Under the pieces are notes generated by a model, which was given only the letters and a program-made list of their open reading frames with translations, had not been told where the DNA came from and did no database searches. From the NCBI RefSeq assembly GCF_002245655.1, contig NZ_NOIH01000003.1, forward strand, positions 744,001 through 808,000: DNA of 64,000 nt. Direction: 5' to 3'. Origin of the DNA: Thauera propionica (GTDB taxonomy: Bacteria; Pseudomonadota; Gammaproteobacteria; Burkholderiales; Rhodocyclaceae). The translations under genes were made by a program, and so were the position numbers. Of the stretch, positions 52,698-62,499 are shown piece after piece. Within the stretch, counting starts at the first letter, position 1, and every line of letters begins with the position of its first letter.

Positions 52698-55600
52698 GTG
52701 GCCAACAGTCAATCCACCCGGCGCGGTGCGCCTGCGCTGAAGCTGCCCGTGCAGGCCGAGGCGAGCGCAGTCCCGGCACTGCCCGGCGTGCTGCGCAGTG
52801 CCGGAAGTCGTGCCGACGGCAGCGACGGCATCGCCCTGGTGCCGGGCCTCAAGGTCGTGCGCACGCTCGAGCTTGCCGAAGTCAGCCGCAGCGCCGACGC
52901 TCCCGCACCCGAGCGGCTCGACGCCGGGCCGCGCCTGCTGGCGCTGGAGGCGTCTGACGGCACGACGGTATTCATGCGTGCCGATGCGCTCGCCGAGCAA
53001 CTCGCGCGGACCCGTCCCGAGTTGCTCGACGCTGACGGATGCATCGATTTCGCCGGCTTCCGCGACAGCCGCGACACCGCGCGTGGTGCGCTGGGCTGGG
53101 TGTGGCGCCGCGTGCTGGAACTGAGCCTCGACGAAGACGAGATCAGCATCGAGGCGAAGGACAGGCTGCGGCAACTGCTCGCCGGCAAGGCCGAGGACTG
53201 GGCGGCCGCCTGGGCCTCGCGCAAGGGCGCGCAGGCCCTGATGCAGACCATCGAGGCCCGCCTTGCCGGCGCGCCCGGCCTCTACCGCTGGAAGGGCGGC
53301 GTGCTGCACGACAGCGACCGCTACGCGGCCGACGACGCCCGGCTGCACGAGGCTGCACGCGCGGGCAGCCTGCTGGTGTTCATCCACGGCACCGGTTCCC
53401 ACACCCTCGGTGGTTTCGGCGACCTTCCCGGCAGTGCCGCATGGGGCGTGCTGGAAGCGGCGTTCGGCGAACGGGTGTTCGGCTTCGAGCACCGGACCTT
53501 CTCCGAAAGCCCGATCGACAATGCGCTGACGCTGGCCGAAACCCTGCCCGCCGGCAGCCGCCTGTGCCTGGTCACGCATTCGCGCGGCGGCCTGGTCGGC
53601 GACCTGATGTGCCTCGACCCCGACGATGCGCAACTCGACGAACTGATCGAGGCTTGGCGTCCGGCCCCGACCGCGCGCGTCGGCACGGCGCGCGAGCGGG
53701 CCGCCGTGGCAGCGGCCGAGCGGGCCAAGCTGCGCCGCCTGGCCGGACTGCTGCGCGACAAGGGCCTCAAGGTCGAGCGCTACGTGCGCGTGGCCGCGCC
53801 GGCGCGCGGCACCGCCCTGCTGTCGGACAACCTCGACCTTTTCCTCTCCACCCTGCTGAATCTGGTGCGCCGCTTCGGCGCCTGGAGCAGCGGCGTCGTG
53901 GCCGGCGCAGTGGCTTCGCCGCTCGCCGCCGAAGCGGCGAAGAAGGCTGCCGACCGTGGTCTCGCCTTCCTGTCGCGCGTGGTGCTGGAGATCGCCGACA
54001 AGCGCCTGCAGCCCGAGGTCGTGCCCGGCATCGAGGCCATGCTGCCCGAGTCGCCGATGGGCATGCTGCTCGGCCGTGCCGCGCTGGCGCCCCAGGTCAG
54101 GATGGCGGTGATCGCCGGTGATATCGAAGGCGGCGGGATGTTGCAGCGAATCGGCGTGATGTTCGTCGATTGGGCCTTCTTCGAGCGCGCGCGAAACGAC
54201 CTTGTAGTTGATACGGACTCGATGTACGGCGGCCTGCTCGCCCGCGCGGCGGACGACGCGGACGCACCGCACCGCGCGATCTACGTGCAGGGCCCGGAGG
54301 TCAGCCACTTCCGTTACTTCCGCGACGACGTGAAGAGCGCCAGCGTGCCGCTGCCCGGTGCGCTGGGCAGCTGGCTCACGCACGACGTGCCGGAGCAGGC
54401 CGCGCCCTGGCTGCCGCTCACGCTGCCGGATCTGGAGCCCGCTGGGGGCCGTGCCAGTCGCGGCGAGGCGGAGCCCGCCGACAACACCCTGCCGGTGCTG
54501 GTGCTGCTGCCCGGCATCATGGGCAGTCATCTCGCGGCCGATGGCGACCGGATCTGGCTCGACCCCGTCGATCTCGCGCGCGGCCGGCTGTCGCGCATCG
54601 CGATGGGCGGACGCCGGGCCGTGCGTGCGCAGGGGCTCGTCGGGCTGGCCTACGGCCGGCTGGCCGAGCACCTCGAAGGCAGCCACCGCGTGATCCGCCA
54701 CGATTACGACTGGCGCCAGCCCATCCGTGCGCTGGGCGTCGAGCTTGCCGGCGTGCTGCGCGAGGCGCTGCGCAAGCATCCGGACCAGCCGGTACGCATC
54801 CTCGCCCACAGCATGGGCGGGCTGGTGGTACGCGCCGCCTTTGCGGCCGACAAGACCCTGTGGCGCGACCTCGTCGCCCGGCCGGGCGGCCGGCTGCTGA
54901 TGCTGGGCACGCCCAACCACGGCTCCCACCTGTTCGTGGAAACCCTGCTCGGCCAGTCGGAGACGGTCCGCATGCTGGCGCGGCTGGACATGAAGAACGG
55001 CCTGCAGTCGGTGCTCGACATCGTCGCCGCCTTCCCCGGCGCGGTGCACCTGCTGCCGGCGCCCGGCTTCGAGGACACCGGTGGCGTGGCGGAACGGGAC
55101 TACTTCCGTGCCGAGACCTGGCCCGGACTGGCGTCGATCAACAACGACTTCTGGTTCGGTCGTCGTCTCGCCGGCAAGCCGGCGCAGGGCCTGCTCGACG
55201 ACGCCGTCGACTTCTGGCGCGAGGTGGCCGACACGCAGTGGGTGGCCGAGGCGCCCGACCGGATCACCTACGTCTTCGGCCAGGCGGACAACACGCCTTG
55301 CGGCATCCTCGTTCACACCGAGGACGGCAAGCCCAGGAACATCGTGATGCGCGGCACGCCGTTTGGCGACGGCTCGGTCACCTGGCAGTCCGGCCGTCTG
55401 CCCGGCCTGCCCGACGAGCGCTACTGGATGATGCCGGTGGACCACATGGGCCTGACCAGCACGCCGAAGTTCTTCGCCGAGATCGACTCCCTGCTGGCCA
55501 ATGGCACGCCGATTCGCCTCGGCCGCCTGCCGGTGAGCCGTGGCGAGGAACTCGACGCACCGCTGCTGAGCTATCGCGCCGGGCCGCCGCCTGCCTACCC

Positions 55601-58600
55601 GACCGACGCCGAGATCGTCAGCCGTGTGCTGGGCGGGCACCTGCAGCCCTTGCCGCGGCGCAAGCGGGCCACGCTGGCGGTGTCGGTGCGGGCGATGGAC
55701 CTGCGCTTCGTGCAGGTGCCGATCCTGTGCGGCCACTATGCGGGCGATCCCATCGCCGGCGCCGAGGGCGTGATCGACCGCTGGCTGGTGGGCGGCGCGC
55801 TGAGCCACCGCCAGCGCCTGGGCGTCCATGCCGCCGAGCTCGGCAGCGCCGCGGTCGTGCTGATGCCGCGCAGCCGCGAGGAGCGCCTGCGCGGTACAGG
55901 GCGCGGCGCGGTGGTCGTCGGCCTGGGCGAGATGGGGCGACTGGGCGCCGAAGGCGTCACCGAGGCGGTGCGCGCCGGGGCGCTGCGCTACCTGCTGCAT
56001 GCCTGCGACCGTAGCATCGAGGAGCACTGCATCCAGGGTGCGGGGGGCGAGGGGACGCTGCCGCTGCGTCTGGCCAGCCTGCTGATCGGCACCAACTCCG
56101 CGGCCCAGCTCGAAGTCGGCGACGCGGTGAAGGCGATCGTGCGCGGCGTGCTGCTCGCCAACCGCGATTTCGCCCAGGGCGCGGGCGGGCGCAAGGCACC
56201 GTCCGGGCGCATCGTCGAGCTGGAACTGGTCGAGCTCTATCGCGATGCGGCGATTTCCGCGGCCGATGCCGTCAGCACGCTGGGGCAGGCGCTGGCGGGC
56301 GAGCTCGCGCAACTGGGTGTCGAACTCGAGGCCGCCACCGAACTTCGCCACGGCGAAGGCGTGCGCCAGCGCCTGACGGTGACGCCCTTCTCCGACTATT
56401 GGCCGCGCCTGGCGGTGGGCGATGCCGACCGCGACGACAGCGACTGCCCGGCCGACGGCTGGACGCCCCGCCTGCGCAACCCGCTGCCACCGGATGTTCT
56501 GCGCCGCTGGCTGAGCCTGTACGGCTGCGGTGCCGAGGCGATCGACGCCGCTGCGCTGCAGCCGGGGCTCGAGTCGCCGCCGGTGGTACGCCATGCCGAG
56601 CGCCTGCGTTTCACCTACATGGGCGAGAAGGCGCGTGCCGAGGCGGTGGTGCAGCAGCGTCAGCCGGGCCTGGTCGAGAAGCTCGCCACCGAGGCGCTCA
56701 CCGGCCCTGCCGCCACACGCCATGCGCGGGGCGAACAGGCGCTGGGTCATCTGCTGTTCCAGCTGCTGGTGCCGGTGGAGTTCAAGGCCGCCGCGCGCAA
56801 GGCCAACAACCTGATCCTGGTGGTGGACGAGCGCACGGCCAACCTGCCGTGGGAGCTGCTGGAAGCCGATGGCGAACCCCTGGTGCGCACGACCCGCATG
56901 GTGCGCCAGTTCATGACCACGCGCTTCCGCCGGGAGATCGTGCGCACCGATGCGATCAGCGCGTGCGTGATCGCCAACCCCAGCACCGAGGGCTATCACG
57001 CGCAGTTCGGCGGTCCCGGCTGGAAGCCGCGCCTCGATGCCGAGGGCAAGCCGCGTCCCGATCGCCTGCCCAGCCTGGAGGGCGCTGCGCGCGAAGGCGA
57101 TGCCGTGGTCCGCATCCTCGAGGCGGCGGGCTACACGGTCAGCCATGCGCCACCGGATTCGCGCGCGCCCGAGGTGTTCGCCCGCCTCTTCGCCCGCCCC
57201 TGCCGCATCCTCGCCATCGCCGCGCACGGCATCTACGCCAGGCGCGGCGCCGACGGGCGTTATCGCAGCGGCGTCGTGCTGTCCGACGGACTGCTGCTGT
57301 CTGCCGCCGAGATCGGCCTGATGGAGACGGTGCCCGACCTGGTGTTCCTGAGTTGCTGCCACCTCGGCCGGATCGGCGAGGGCGAATCCGGCCAGCGCCT
57401 GGCGGCCAGTCTCGCGCGCGAGCTGATCGACATGGGCGTGCGCTGCGTGGTCGCGGCCGGCTGGGAGGTCCGCGACGATGCCGGGCTCACCTTCGCCGAG
57501 ACCTTCTTCACCCACATGGCGGTTCGCGGCGCACGCTTCGCGGATGCGGTCTTCGCCGCCCGCCGTGCGGCGCTCGATACCTATCCCGACTGCAATACCT
57601 GGGGCGCCTACCAGGCCTACGGCGATCCGGCCTTCCAGCTCCGGCTGGGCGAGCCGGCGAGCCGCGACGACACGCCGCTGCGGGCACCCGAGCAATTGCT
57701 TGACTGGCTGGAGCAACTGCGGCTCGACACCCGCCTGCCGGCGGCTGTCCGCGGCGAGCGTGATTTCGCCGCCCTGCAGAAGCGCGTGCGACGCCGCCTG
57801 GGCCGGCTGCCGCCGCACTGGGCGGAACGCACCGATGTGCTGCAGGCGCAGGGGCGCCTTTATGCCGAGTACGGCGGTGCGGGCTTCGCGGCGGCACGCG
57901 CCGCGCTGCTGCGGGCAATTGCCGAGGATTCGTCGCAGGGGCTGGTGCCGATCAGCGCCATCGAGCAGCTCGTCAACATGGAGGCGCGCGAAGCCGAACG
58001 CCTGAGCGCGCCCGGCGACGGACAGGACCTGGAGGCCGCGTCGACGCTGATCGACGATGCGCTGGCGCGGGCCGGCGCGCTGTCCGCCCTGTCCGGCGAG
58101 CATCCGGCCACGGCTGCACGTGGCGCGGAGACCCCACCCGTCCCCAATGCCGAACGCCAGGGCATCTTCGGCAGCGCCTGGAAGCGCAAGGCCATGGTCC
58201 TGCTGCGCGGACCCGAACCCGAGCTGCAGGCCGTGCGTGAAGCCCTGTCCCGCGCGCGCGACGCCTACGCCGCCGGCGAGGGCGATGCGCGCGCCGTGGA
58301 CTGGAACCCGCAGGCGCGCATCAACCGCCTGCAGCTCGATGCCGTCCTGGGGGATGCCAGCACGGGCGGAGCCGATGCGCTCGCGTGCGTGGAGCGGGCC
58401 CGACGACGCTTCGAACGCAGCTTCGTGTTCTGGGATGCCGCGATGGTGGCCGATGCGACCGTGGCCGCCTGGCTTGCGGGCGGCCGCCTGCCCGAGGGGC
58501 GCAGCGCAGAAGCCGTGCTGGGCGACCTTTACCGCGATGCCCTGGCGACGGTCGCCGCGTCGGCGCGCGAGCTCGATTCGGTTCGTGCGCAACTGGCGAT

Positions 58601-58691
58601 GCTGGCCGCCTTCCTGCGTCTGCGCGCAAAGCGGGGCGACACGGGCAAGGCGGAGGTGCTGGACGCGGTCGCGCTGTCCTTGCCCGACTGA
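52698..58691 (+). CDS. Giant CHAT-domain protein with two serine-hydrolase domains (1,997 residues)
   Basis: One uninterrupted frame from GTG 52698 (AGAAAGGGA upstream). Hydrolase I (about 215-330) has oxyanion-type HGTGSH (His230) and nucleophile Ser295 in THSRGG. Hydrolase II (about 595-930) is lipase-like: LLPGIMGSH, Ser705 in HSMGG, Asp891 in FGDGSV, His916 in DHMGL. A middle region (about 975-1130; VPILCGHYAGDPIAGAE, VVVGLGEMG) vaguely resembles an M17-peptidase N-terminal/macro-like fold. The CHAT caspase-like domain (about 1350-1660) shows NLPWELLE (1382-1387), His1510 (AAHGIY) and Cys1554 (LSCCHLG). The last about 330 residues are Ala/Arg-rich helices, TPR-like. No signal or membrane segment, so cytosolic. 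A protease-activated lipase/esterase is plausible; nothing shows the trigger. Confidence 0.85.
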   Translation: MANSQSTRRGAPALKLPVQAEASAVPALPGVLRSAGSRADGSDGIALVPGLKVVRTLELAEVSRSADAPAPERLDAGPRLLALEASDGTTVFMRADALAEQLARTRPELLDADGCIDFAGFRDSRDTARGALGWVWRRVLELSLDEDEISIEAKDRLRQLLAGKAEDWAAAWASRKGAQALMQTIEARLAGAPGLYRWKGGVLHDSDRYAADDARLHEAARAGSLLVFIHGTGSHTLGGFGDLPGSAAWGVLEAAFGERVFGFEHRTFSESPIDNALTLAETLPAGSRLCLVTHSRGGLVGDLMCLDPDDAQLDELIEAWRPAPTARVGTARERAAVAAAERAKLRRLAGLLRDKGLKVERYVRVAAPARGTALLSDNLDLFLSTLLNLVRRFGAWSSGVVAGAVASPLAAEAAKKAADRGLAFLSRVVLEIADKRLQPEVVPGIEAMLPESPMGMLLGRAALAPQVRMAVIAGDIEGGGMLQRIGVMFVDWAFFERARNDLVVDTDSMYGGLLARAADDADAPHRAIYVQGPEVSHFRYFRDDVKSASVPLPGALGSWLTHDVPEQAAPWLPLTLPDLEPAGGRASRGEAEPADNTLPVLVLLPGIMGSHLAADGDRIWLDPVDLARGRLSRIAMGGRRAVRAQGLVGLAYGRLAEHLEGSHRVIRHDYDWRQPIRALGVELAGVLREALRKHPDQPVRILAHSMGGLVVRAAFAADKTLWRDLVARPGGRLLMLGTPNHGSHLFVETLLGQSETVRMLARLDMKNGLQSVLDIVAAFPGAVHLLPAPGFEDTGGVAERDYFRAETWPGLASINNDFWFGRRLAGKPAQGLLDDAVDFWREVADTQWVAEAPDRITYVFGQADNTPCGILVHTEDGKPRNIVMRGTPFGDGSVTWQSGRLPGLPDERYWMMPVDHMGLTSTPKFFAEIDSLLANGTPIRLGRLPVSRGEELDAPLLSYRAGPPPAYPTDAEIVSRVLGGHLQPLPRRKRATLAVSVRAMDLRFVQVPILCGHYAGDPIAGAEGVIDRWLVGGALSHRQRLGVHAAELGSAAVVLMPRSREERLRGTGRGAVVVGLGEMGRLGAEGVTEAVRAGALRYLLHACDRSIEEHCIQGAGGEGTLPLRLASLLIGTNSAAQLEVGDAVKAIVRGVLLANRDFAQGAGGRKAPSGRIVELELVELYRDAAISAADAVSTLGQALAGELAQLGVELEAATELRHGEGVRQRLTVTPFSDYWPRLAVGDADRDDSDCPADGWTPRLRNPLPPDVLRRWLSLYGCGAEAIDAAALQPGLESPPVVRHAERLRFTYMGEKARAEAVVQQRQPGLVEKLATEALTGPAATRHARGEQALGHLLFQLLVPVEFKAAARKANNLILVVDERTANLPWELLEADGEPLVRTTRMVRQFMTTRFRREIVRTDAISACVIANPSTEGYHAQFGGPGWKPRLDAEGKPRPDRLPSLEGAAREGDAVVRILEAAGYTVSHAPPDSRAPEVFARLFARPCRILAIAAHGIYARRGADGRYRSGVVLSDGLLLSAAEIGLMETVPDLVFLSCCHLGRIGEGESGQRLAASLARELIDMGVRCVVAAGWEVRDDAGLTFAETFFTHMAVRGARFADAVFAARRAALDTYPDCNTWGAYQAYGDPAFQLRLGEPASRDDTPLRAPEQLLDWLEQLRLDTRLPAAVRGERDFAALQKRVRRRLGRLPPHWAERTDVLQAQGRLYAEYGGAGFAAARAALLRAIAEDSSQGLVPISAIEQLVNMEAREAERLSAPGDGQDLEAASTLIDDALARAGALSALSGEHPATAARGAETPPVPNAERQGIFGSAWKRKAMVLLRGPEPELQAVREALSRARDAYAAGEGDARAVDWNPQARINRLQLDAVLGDASTGGADALACVERARRRFERSFVFWDAAMVADATVAAWLAGGRLPEGRSAEAVLGDLYRDALATVAASARELDSVRAQLAMLAAFLRLRAKRGDTGKAEVLDAVALSLPD

Positions 58692-58703
58692 AGTGTGTCG
58701 GCA

Positions 58704-59933
58704 TCAGGGCGCCAGCAGCCATTGCCAGGCTTCGGCGGCGCGGTCCGCCAGTCGTCGGGCGTGTCGAGCCCGCAGCGCCGGATCCTGGCGAGTTGCGGCT
58801 GCCAGCGCCGAGTCGACCGTATCCGGCAGTGCAAGCGGGTTCAGTCCGTCCGGGTCCCAGGTCCGTGCGTAGGCCGACTGCTTGCGCCCGGCCCGGGGCA
58901 TGCGCAGCAGGGTGACCACCGGCCGGGCGAAGGCCTCGCCGACGATGCGCGCATGCAGGCTCGAGGCGCACACCGCGGCGGAATCTGCGATCAGCCCGCA
59001 CAGCGCCCACAGTCCGCGGGCCGGGCTCGACACCAGACGTTGCGGGTCGGCGAGGAAGCGGCGCAGGCGCCGGTGGATCGCCGGGTCGTCGTGCCACGGG
59101 GCGCGCCCGGCGCAGAAGGCGACGATGCCGAGTCCGCGCGCGGCGGCGAAGGTTTCGACCCCGTTGGCGAGCTGGCGCAAGGTGCTGTCGTCGCCGAAAT
59201 CGGCGCTGAACTGCAGGGCCAGATAGCCCCGCGGAAAGCGTGCCCGCAGGGTCGTCGCTCGGGCGCCGTTGGCACATGCGGCGATCCGCGCCGAGAAAAG
59301 GCGGGCGACGAGGGCTGCGGGGTCGGGCGCGAGCCGGCTGTCGAGGCCGGCTTGGCTCAGTGTGTCCTGCGTCATTGCATCGCGCACCCAGACGCGGTCG
59401 GCTTCGCGCAGCCGGACCAGCGCGGTGTCGCGCAGCGTCGCCGGCAGGGTCGTGAGTTCCACACCGCCTATGCCTGCATGCAGGATGCGGCGCACGCCGG
59501 GCAAGGCGCCGCGCGAGGCGACATAAGGCAGTTCGCGTTCAGTGCCGGGCTGGCCTGCCGCCCAGTGCTCGCGCGCCGCTGCGTCGCGGTCGAGGCGGGC
59601 GACCGCGTGGGCGGCTTCGTCGGTTGAGAGCAGCATTACCGCGGCTTCGTAGCGCGAACAGCCCAGGATCTCGCCACCGACCTGCAGCAGGTCGAAGGCA
59701 TCGCCCGCCTGTGCCGCCACGATGTCGTCGAGCGCCGCCACCGCAAAGCCGCCGGCGCGGCGCAGCTCGCGCGCCGCGAGGCCTGCGGCGATGGCGTCCG
59801 CCCGTCCTGTCGTCCGGGCCGCGATGCGGCCGAGCAGAAGGTCGCCGAAGTTGTGGCGGTCGAAGGCACCGAACAGGATCAGCGGGACCGGATGCTGCCC
59901 GTTCCTGTGCGCAGGGCGTTGCTGCGATGACAT
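58704..59933 (-). CDS. Polysaccharide pyruvyl transferase family protein
   Basis: A 409-residue protein of the WcaK/CsaB-like family, which adds pyruvate ketals to cell-surface sugars. It opens LILFGAFDRHNFGDLLLGRI (the family NxGD motif) and has VRDAMTQDTLSQAGLDSRLA and the C-terminal CASSLHARIVGEAFARPVV, where SLH is the conserved active-site block. ATG 59933 removes 48 unsupported upstream residues. It converges on the CHAT gene with a 12-base gap and is otherwise isolated from sugar genes; the acceptor is unknown. Confidence 0.82.
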   Translation of the reverse strand: MSSQQRPAHRNGQHPVPLILFGAFDRHNFGDLLLGRIAARTTGRADAIAAGLAARELRRAGGFAVAALDDIVAAQAGDAFDLLQVGGEILGCSRYEAAVMLLSTDEAAHAVARLDRDAAAREHWAAGQPGTERELPYVASRGALPGVRRILHAGIGGVELTTLPATLRDTALVRLREADRVWVRDAMTQDTLSQAGLDSRLAPDPAALVARLFSARIAACANGARATTLRARFPRGYLALQFSADFGDDSTLRQLANGVETFAAARGLGIVAFCAGRAPWHDDPAIHRRLRRFLADPQRLVSSPARGLWALCGLIADSAAVCASSLHARIVGEAFARPVVTLLRMPRAGRKQSAYARTWDPDGLNPLALPDTVDSALAAATRQDPALRARHARRLADRAAEAWQWLLAP

Positions 59934-60129
59934 GACGTGGCCTCCGGCTCGAACGCCTCCGAGACTAGCGCAGCTTGCATCGGCATGGGTTTGCTGGTGC
60001 ACTGTCGGCCGCTGTCGTTTCATGCTGAAACAGGCGCGGGCAGGAATCTTTTGTCCGGTCCGGGCTCTGACCTGCAACCCGTCCAGGCACGCAGGGCCTG
60101 CAGGCCCCGATCCCTACCAGGAATCCCTC

Positions 60130-60438
60130 ATGTATCGCGATCCGAAGTTCTCCAGTCTCTTCAACCAGTTCGGCCGTGGCGACGGTGCGCCGCCCAGCCT
60201 GCTGCAGAAGATCGTCACGGTGCTCGTCACCATTGCGGTGTTCGGCGTTGCCCTGATGTTCTCGGTCGTGCTGTTCGCCGTCGTCGTCACCGTCGGCGCG
60301 GTGGCGTGGGGCTACCTGTGGTGGAAGACGCGCGCACTGCGCAAGCAGATGCGCGAACATCCGCCGACGGGTCGCGGCATGGTCATCGAGGGCGAGGTGA
60401 TCCGAGAGGTCGAGATCGAGGACAGGCCGCCGCGCTGA
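60130..60438 (+). CDS. Small one- or two-helix membrane protein
   Basis: A 102-residue protein with one long hydrophobic region (about 28-62; VTVLVTIAVFGVALMFSVVL), which may be one or two membrane helices, and a polar tail ending VIREVEIEDRPPR. The start is ATG 60130. Codon use matches neighbouring genes. The family is not recognised and no function is proposed. It lies 108 bases upstream of tpx on the same strand. Confidence 0.7.
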   Translation: MYRDPKFSSLFNQFGRGDGAPPSLLQKIVTVLVTIAVFGVALMFSVVLFAVVVTVGAVAWGYLWWKTRALRKQMREHPPTGRGMVIEGEVIREVEIEDRPPR

Positions 60439-60545
60439 GCGTCCCGGTCGCCGGATGTCATGCCTTGGTGTAGGCTGACGATCCGCCGACCGATGCCGAC
60501 AAGAGCATGGCGGCCCCACCCATCCTGAGACAGAGGACAGAACCC

Positions 60546-61046
60546 ATGAGCAAAGTGACCCTTGGCGGCAACCCGATCGACGTTGCCGGCCGTTTCCCGC
60601 AGGCGGGCGACCAGGCCCCCGCGTTCAAGCTGACCGGTGCCGACCTGGCCGACGTCGGCCTCGACGCCTTCGCCGGCAAGCGCAAGGTGCTGAACATCGT
60701 TCCCAGCCTGGACACCCCGGTGTGCGCCACCTCGACGCGCAAGTTCAACGCCGACGCCGGCAGTCTGGCCGACACCGTGGTGCTGGTCGTGTCCGCCGAC
60801 CTGCCCTTCGCCGCCAAGCGCTTCTGCGAGACCGAGGGCCTGCAGAACGTGAAGACGCTGTCGACCTTCCGCAACCCGGCCTTCGCGCAGGACTACGGCG
60901 TCGCCATCACCTCCGGCCCGCTGGCCGGCGTCACCGCGCGCGCGGTGGTGGTGGTCGATGCGAACGACAAGGTCGTGTATTCGCAGCTGGTGCCTGAGAT
61001 CAAGGACGAGCCGGACTACGCCGCCGCGCTCGCCGCGCTTAAGTGA
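60546..61046 (+). CDS. tpx: Thiol peroxidase Tpx
   Basis: Peroxiredoxin that reduces lipid and other hydroperoxides using thioredoxin. ATG 60546 gives 166 residues. The peroxidatic cysteine is Cys60 in [13 protein letters not shown] and the resolving cysteine is Cys94 in [10 protein letters not shown], the Tpx-specific pair. Family segments LNIVPS and [15 protein letters not shown] are present. An upstream in-frame ATG at 60507 adds 13 residues without a better ribosome site. Confidence 0.97.
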   Translation: MSKVTLGGNPIDVAGRFPQAGDQAPAFKLTGADLADVGLDAFAGKRKVLNIVPSLDTPVCATSTRKFNADAGSLADTVVLVVSADLPFAAKRFCETEGLQNVKTLSTFRNPAFAQDYGVAITSGPLAGVTARAVVVVDANDKVVYSQLVPEIKDEPDYAAALAALK

Positions 61047-61105
61047 GGCACTGAAGTCGTCCGGCACCGGTTTGCGACCGGCGGCCTGGCGACGGCACTG
61101 AAAGC

Positions 61106-61144
61106 AAAACGCCCCGCGTCCGGGAGGACGGCGGGGCGTTTTTT
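61106..61144. terminator. Rho-independent terminator after tpx
   Basis: AAAACGCCCCGCGTCC, loop GGGA, GGACGGCGGGGCGTTTTTT; a long GC stem with one bulged base and flanking A and T runs. It can serve both tpx and the converging CorC-like gene. Confidence 0.93.
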
Positions 61145-61173
61145 CATCTTCGGCTGGTCGCGGGGAGAGCGGC

Positions 61174-62499
61174 TCAGGCGCCGGGCTCGCTGCCCTCCGG
61201 GGTTTCCTCGCCGCTGGGTTCCGGCACGCGGCTGGCGAGCACTTTGTCGATGCGCTTGCCGTCGAGGTCCACTACCTCGAAGCGCCAGTCTTCCCACACG
61301 GCGATGTCGCCGGTGCTCGGCAGGCGGCCGAGCAGCCACATCATCATGCCGGACAGGGTGTGGTAGCGCCCCTTGTCTTCCTCCGGCACGGCCTTCATGT
61401 CGAGGCGGTCCTTCAGTTCGAGGATGGGGATCAGGCCGTCGAGCAGCCAGGAGCCGTCCTCGCGCTGCACCGCCCAGGATTCCTCGGCGTTGTCGGTCTG
61501 GAACTCGCCGGTCACCGACTCGAGCAGATCGTGCAGCGTGACCATGCCCAGCACCTCGCCGTACTCGTCGATGACGAACACCATGTGCGTGCTGGAGGCG
61601 CGGAACTGGTCGAGCAATTCCATGCCGGTGAGCGATTCGGGCACGTAGATCGGCGCCTGCAGGGCTTCGGTCAGGTCGACCTCGGCGCCCCGCAGGGTCT
61701 GGTTGAAGAGCTGTTTGGAGCTGATGATGCCGAGGATCTCGTCGAGGCCGCCGCGGCACACGGGGAAGCGCGAGTGGGCCGAGTCCGCCATCAGCGCCAG
61801 GTTCTCGTCGAGCGGGCGGTTCACGTCGAGCCACACGATGTCGGAGCGCGGCACCATCAGCGAGCCGAGCTGGCGTTCGTCGAGACGGAACACGTTACGC
61901 ACCATCTCGTGCTCGCTTTTCTCGATGATGCCGGCCTCCGAGCCTTCGTCGAGCATGGCGCGGATTTCCTCCTCGGTCACGCTCGGGCCGCTGGTTTCCC
62001 GCTGACCCATGAGGCGCAGCAGCAGCGCGGTCGAACTCGACAACAGATGGACGAAGGGGCGCGAGGCGATCGACAGCATGTTCATCGGCCGCGCCACCAG
62101 GCGGGCGATACCTTCCGGGTTGATCTGGCCGATGCGCTTGGGTACCAGTTCGCCGATCACGATCGACACGTAGGTGATGACGACAACGACGAGTACGGTC
62201 GAGCCGATCTCGCTGGCCCGCTGCTCGACGCCGAGCGACTGCATCCACTGCGCGAGCGGCCCGGCCAGCGCAGCCTCGCCGACGATACCGTTGAGGATAC
62301 CGATCGAGGTGATGCCGATCTGGATCGTGGACAGGAAGCGGGTCGGTTCCTCGCCGAGCTTGACGGCGACCGCCGCGGCGTTGTCGCCGTCCTCGGCGAG
62401 CTTGGCCAGCCGTGCCCGGCGCGCGGTGACGAGCGCGATCTCAGACATGGCGAACAGGCCATTCAGGATGATGAGGGCGATGAGTACGAATATTTCCAT
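61174..62499 (-). CDS. CorC/HlyC-type membrane protein (CNNM, CBS pair)
   Basis: A 441-residue inner-membrane protein. An N-terminal CNNM/DUF21 domain with three to four membrane segments (about 1-190; LNGLFAMSEIALVTARRARL) is followed by two CBS domains (about 210-335; LMVPRSDIVWLDVNRPLDEN, MVFVIDEYGEVLGMVTLHDL) and a C-terminal CorC_HlyC domain. This is the PaeA/YtfL/CNNM layout, proposed to export Mg2+ or polyamines. The haemolysin name is historical. The start is ATG 62499. Confidence 0.92.
   Translation of the reverse strand: MEIFVLIALIILNGLFAMSEIALVTARRARLAKLAEDGDNAAAVAVKLGEEPTRFLSTIQIGITSIGILNGIVGEAALAGPLAQWMQSLGVEQRASEIGSTVLVVVVITYVSIVIGELVPKRIGQINPEGIARLVARPMNMLSIASRPFVHLLSSSTALLLRLMGQRETSGPSVTEEEIRAMLDEGSEAGIIEKSEHEMVRNVFRLDERQLGSLMVPRSDIVWLDVNRPLDENLALMADSAHSRFPVCRGGLDEILGIISSKQLFNQTLRGAEVDLTEALQAPIYVPESLTGMELLDQFRASSTHMVFVIDEYGEVLGMVTLHDLLESVTGEFQTDNAEESWAVQREDGSWLLDGLIPILELKDRLDMKAVPEEDKGRYHTLSGMMMWLLGRLPSTGDIAVWEDWRFEVVDLDGKRIDKVLASRVPEPSGEETPEGSEPGA

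Noticed and set aside
52230..58592. A very long open frame on the minus strand opposite the CHAT gene (about 2,100 codons)
   Set aside because: It mirrors the codon phase of the plus-strand gene in high-GC DNA, shows no domain, and reads as His/Gly/Arg/Ala-rich filler. The plus-strand frame has multiple catalytic motifs.
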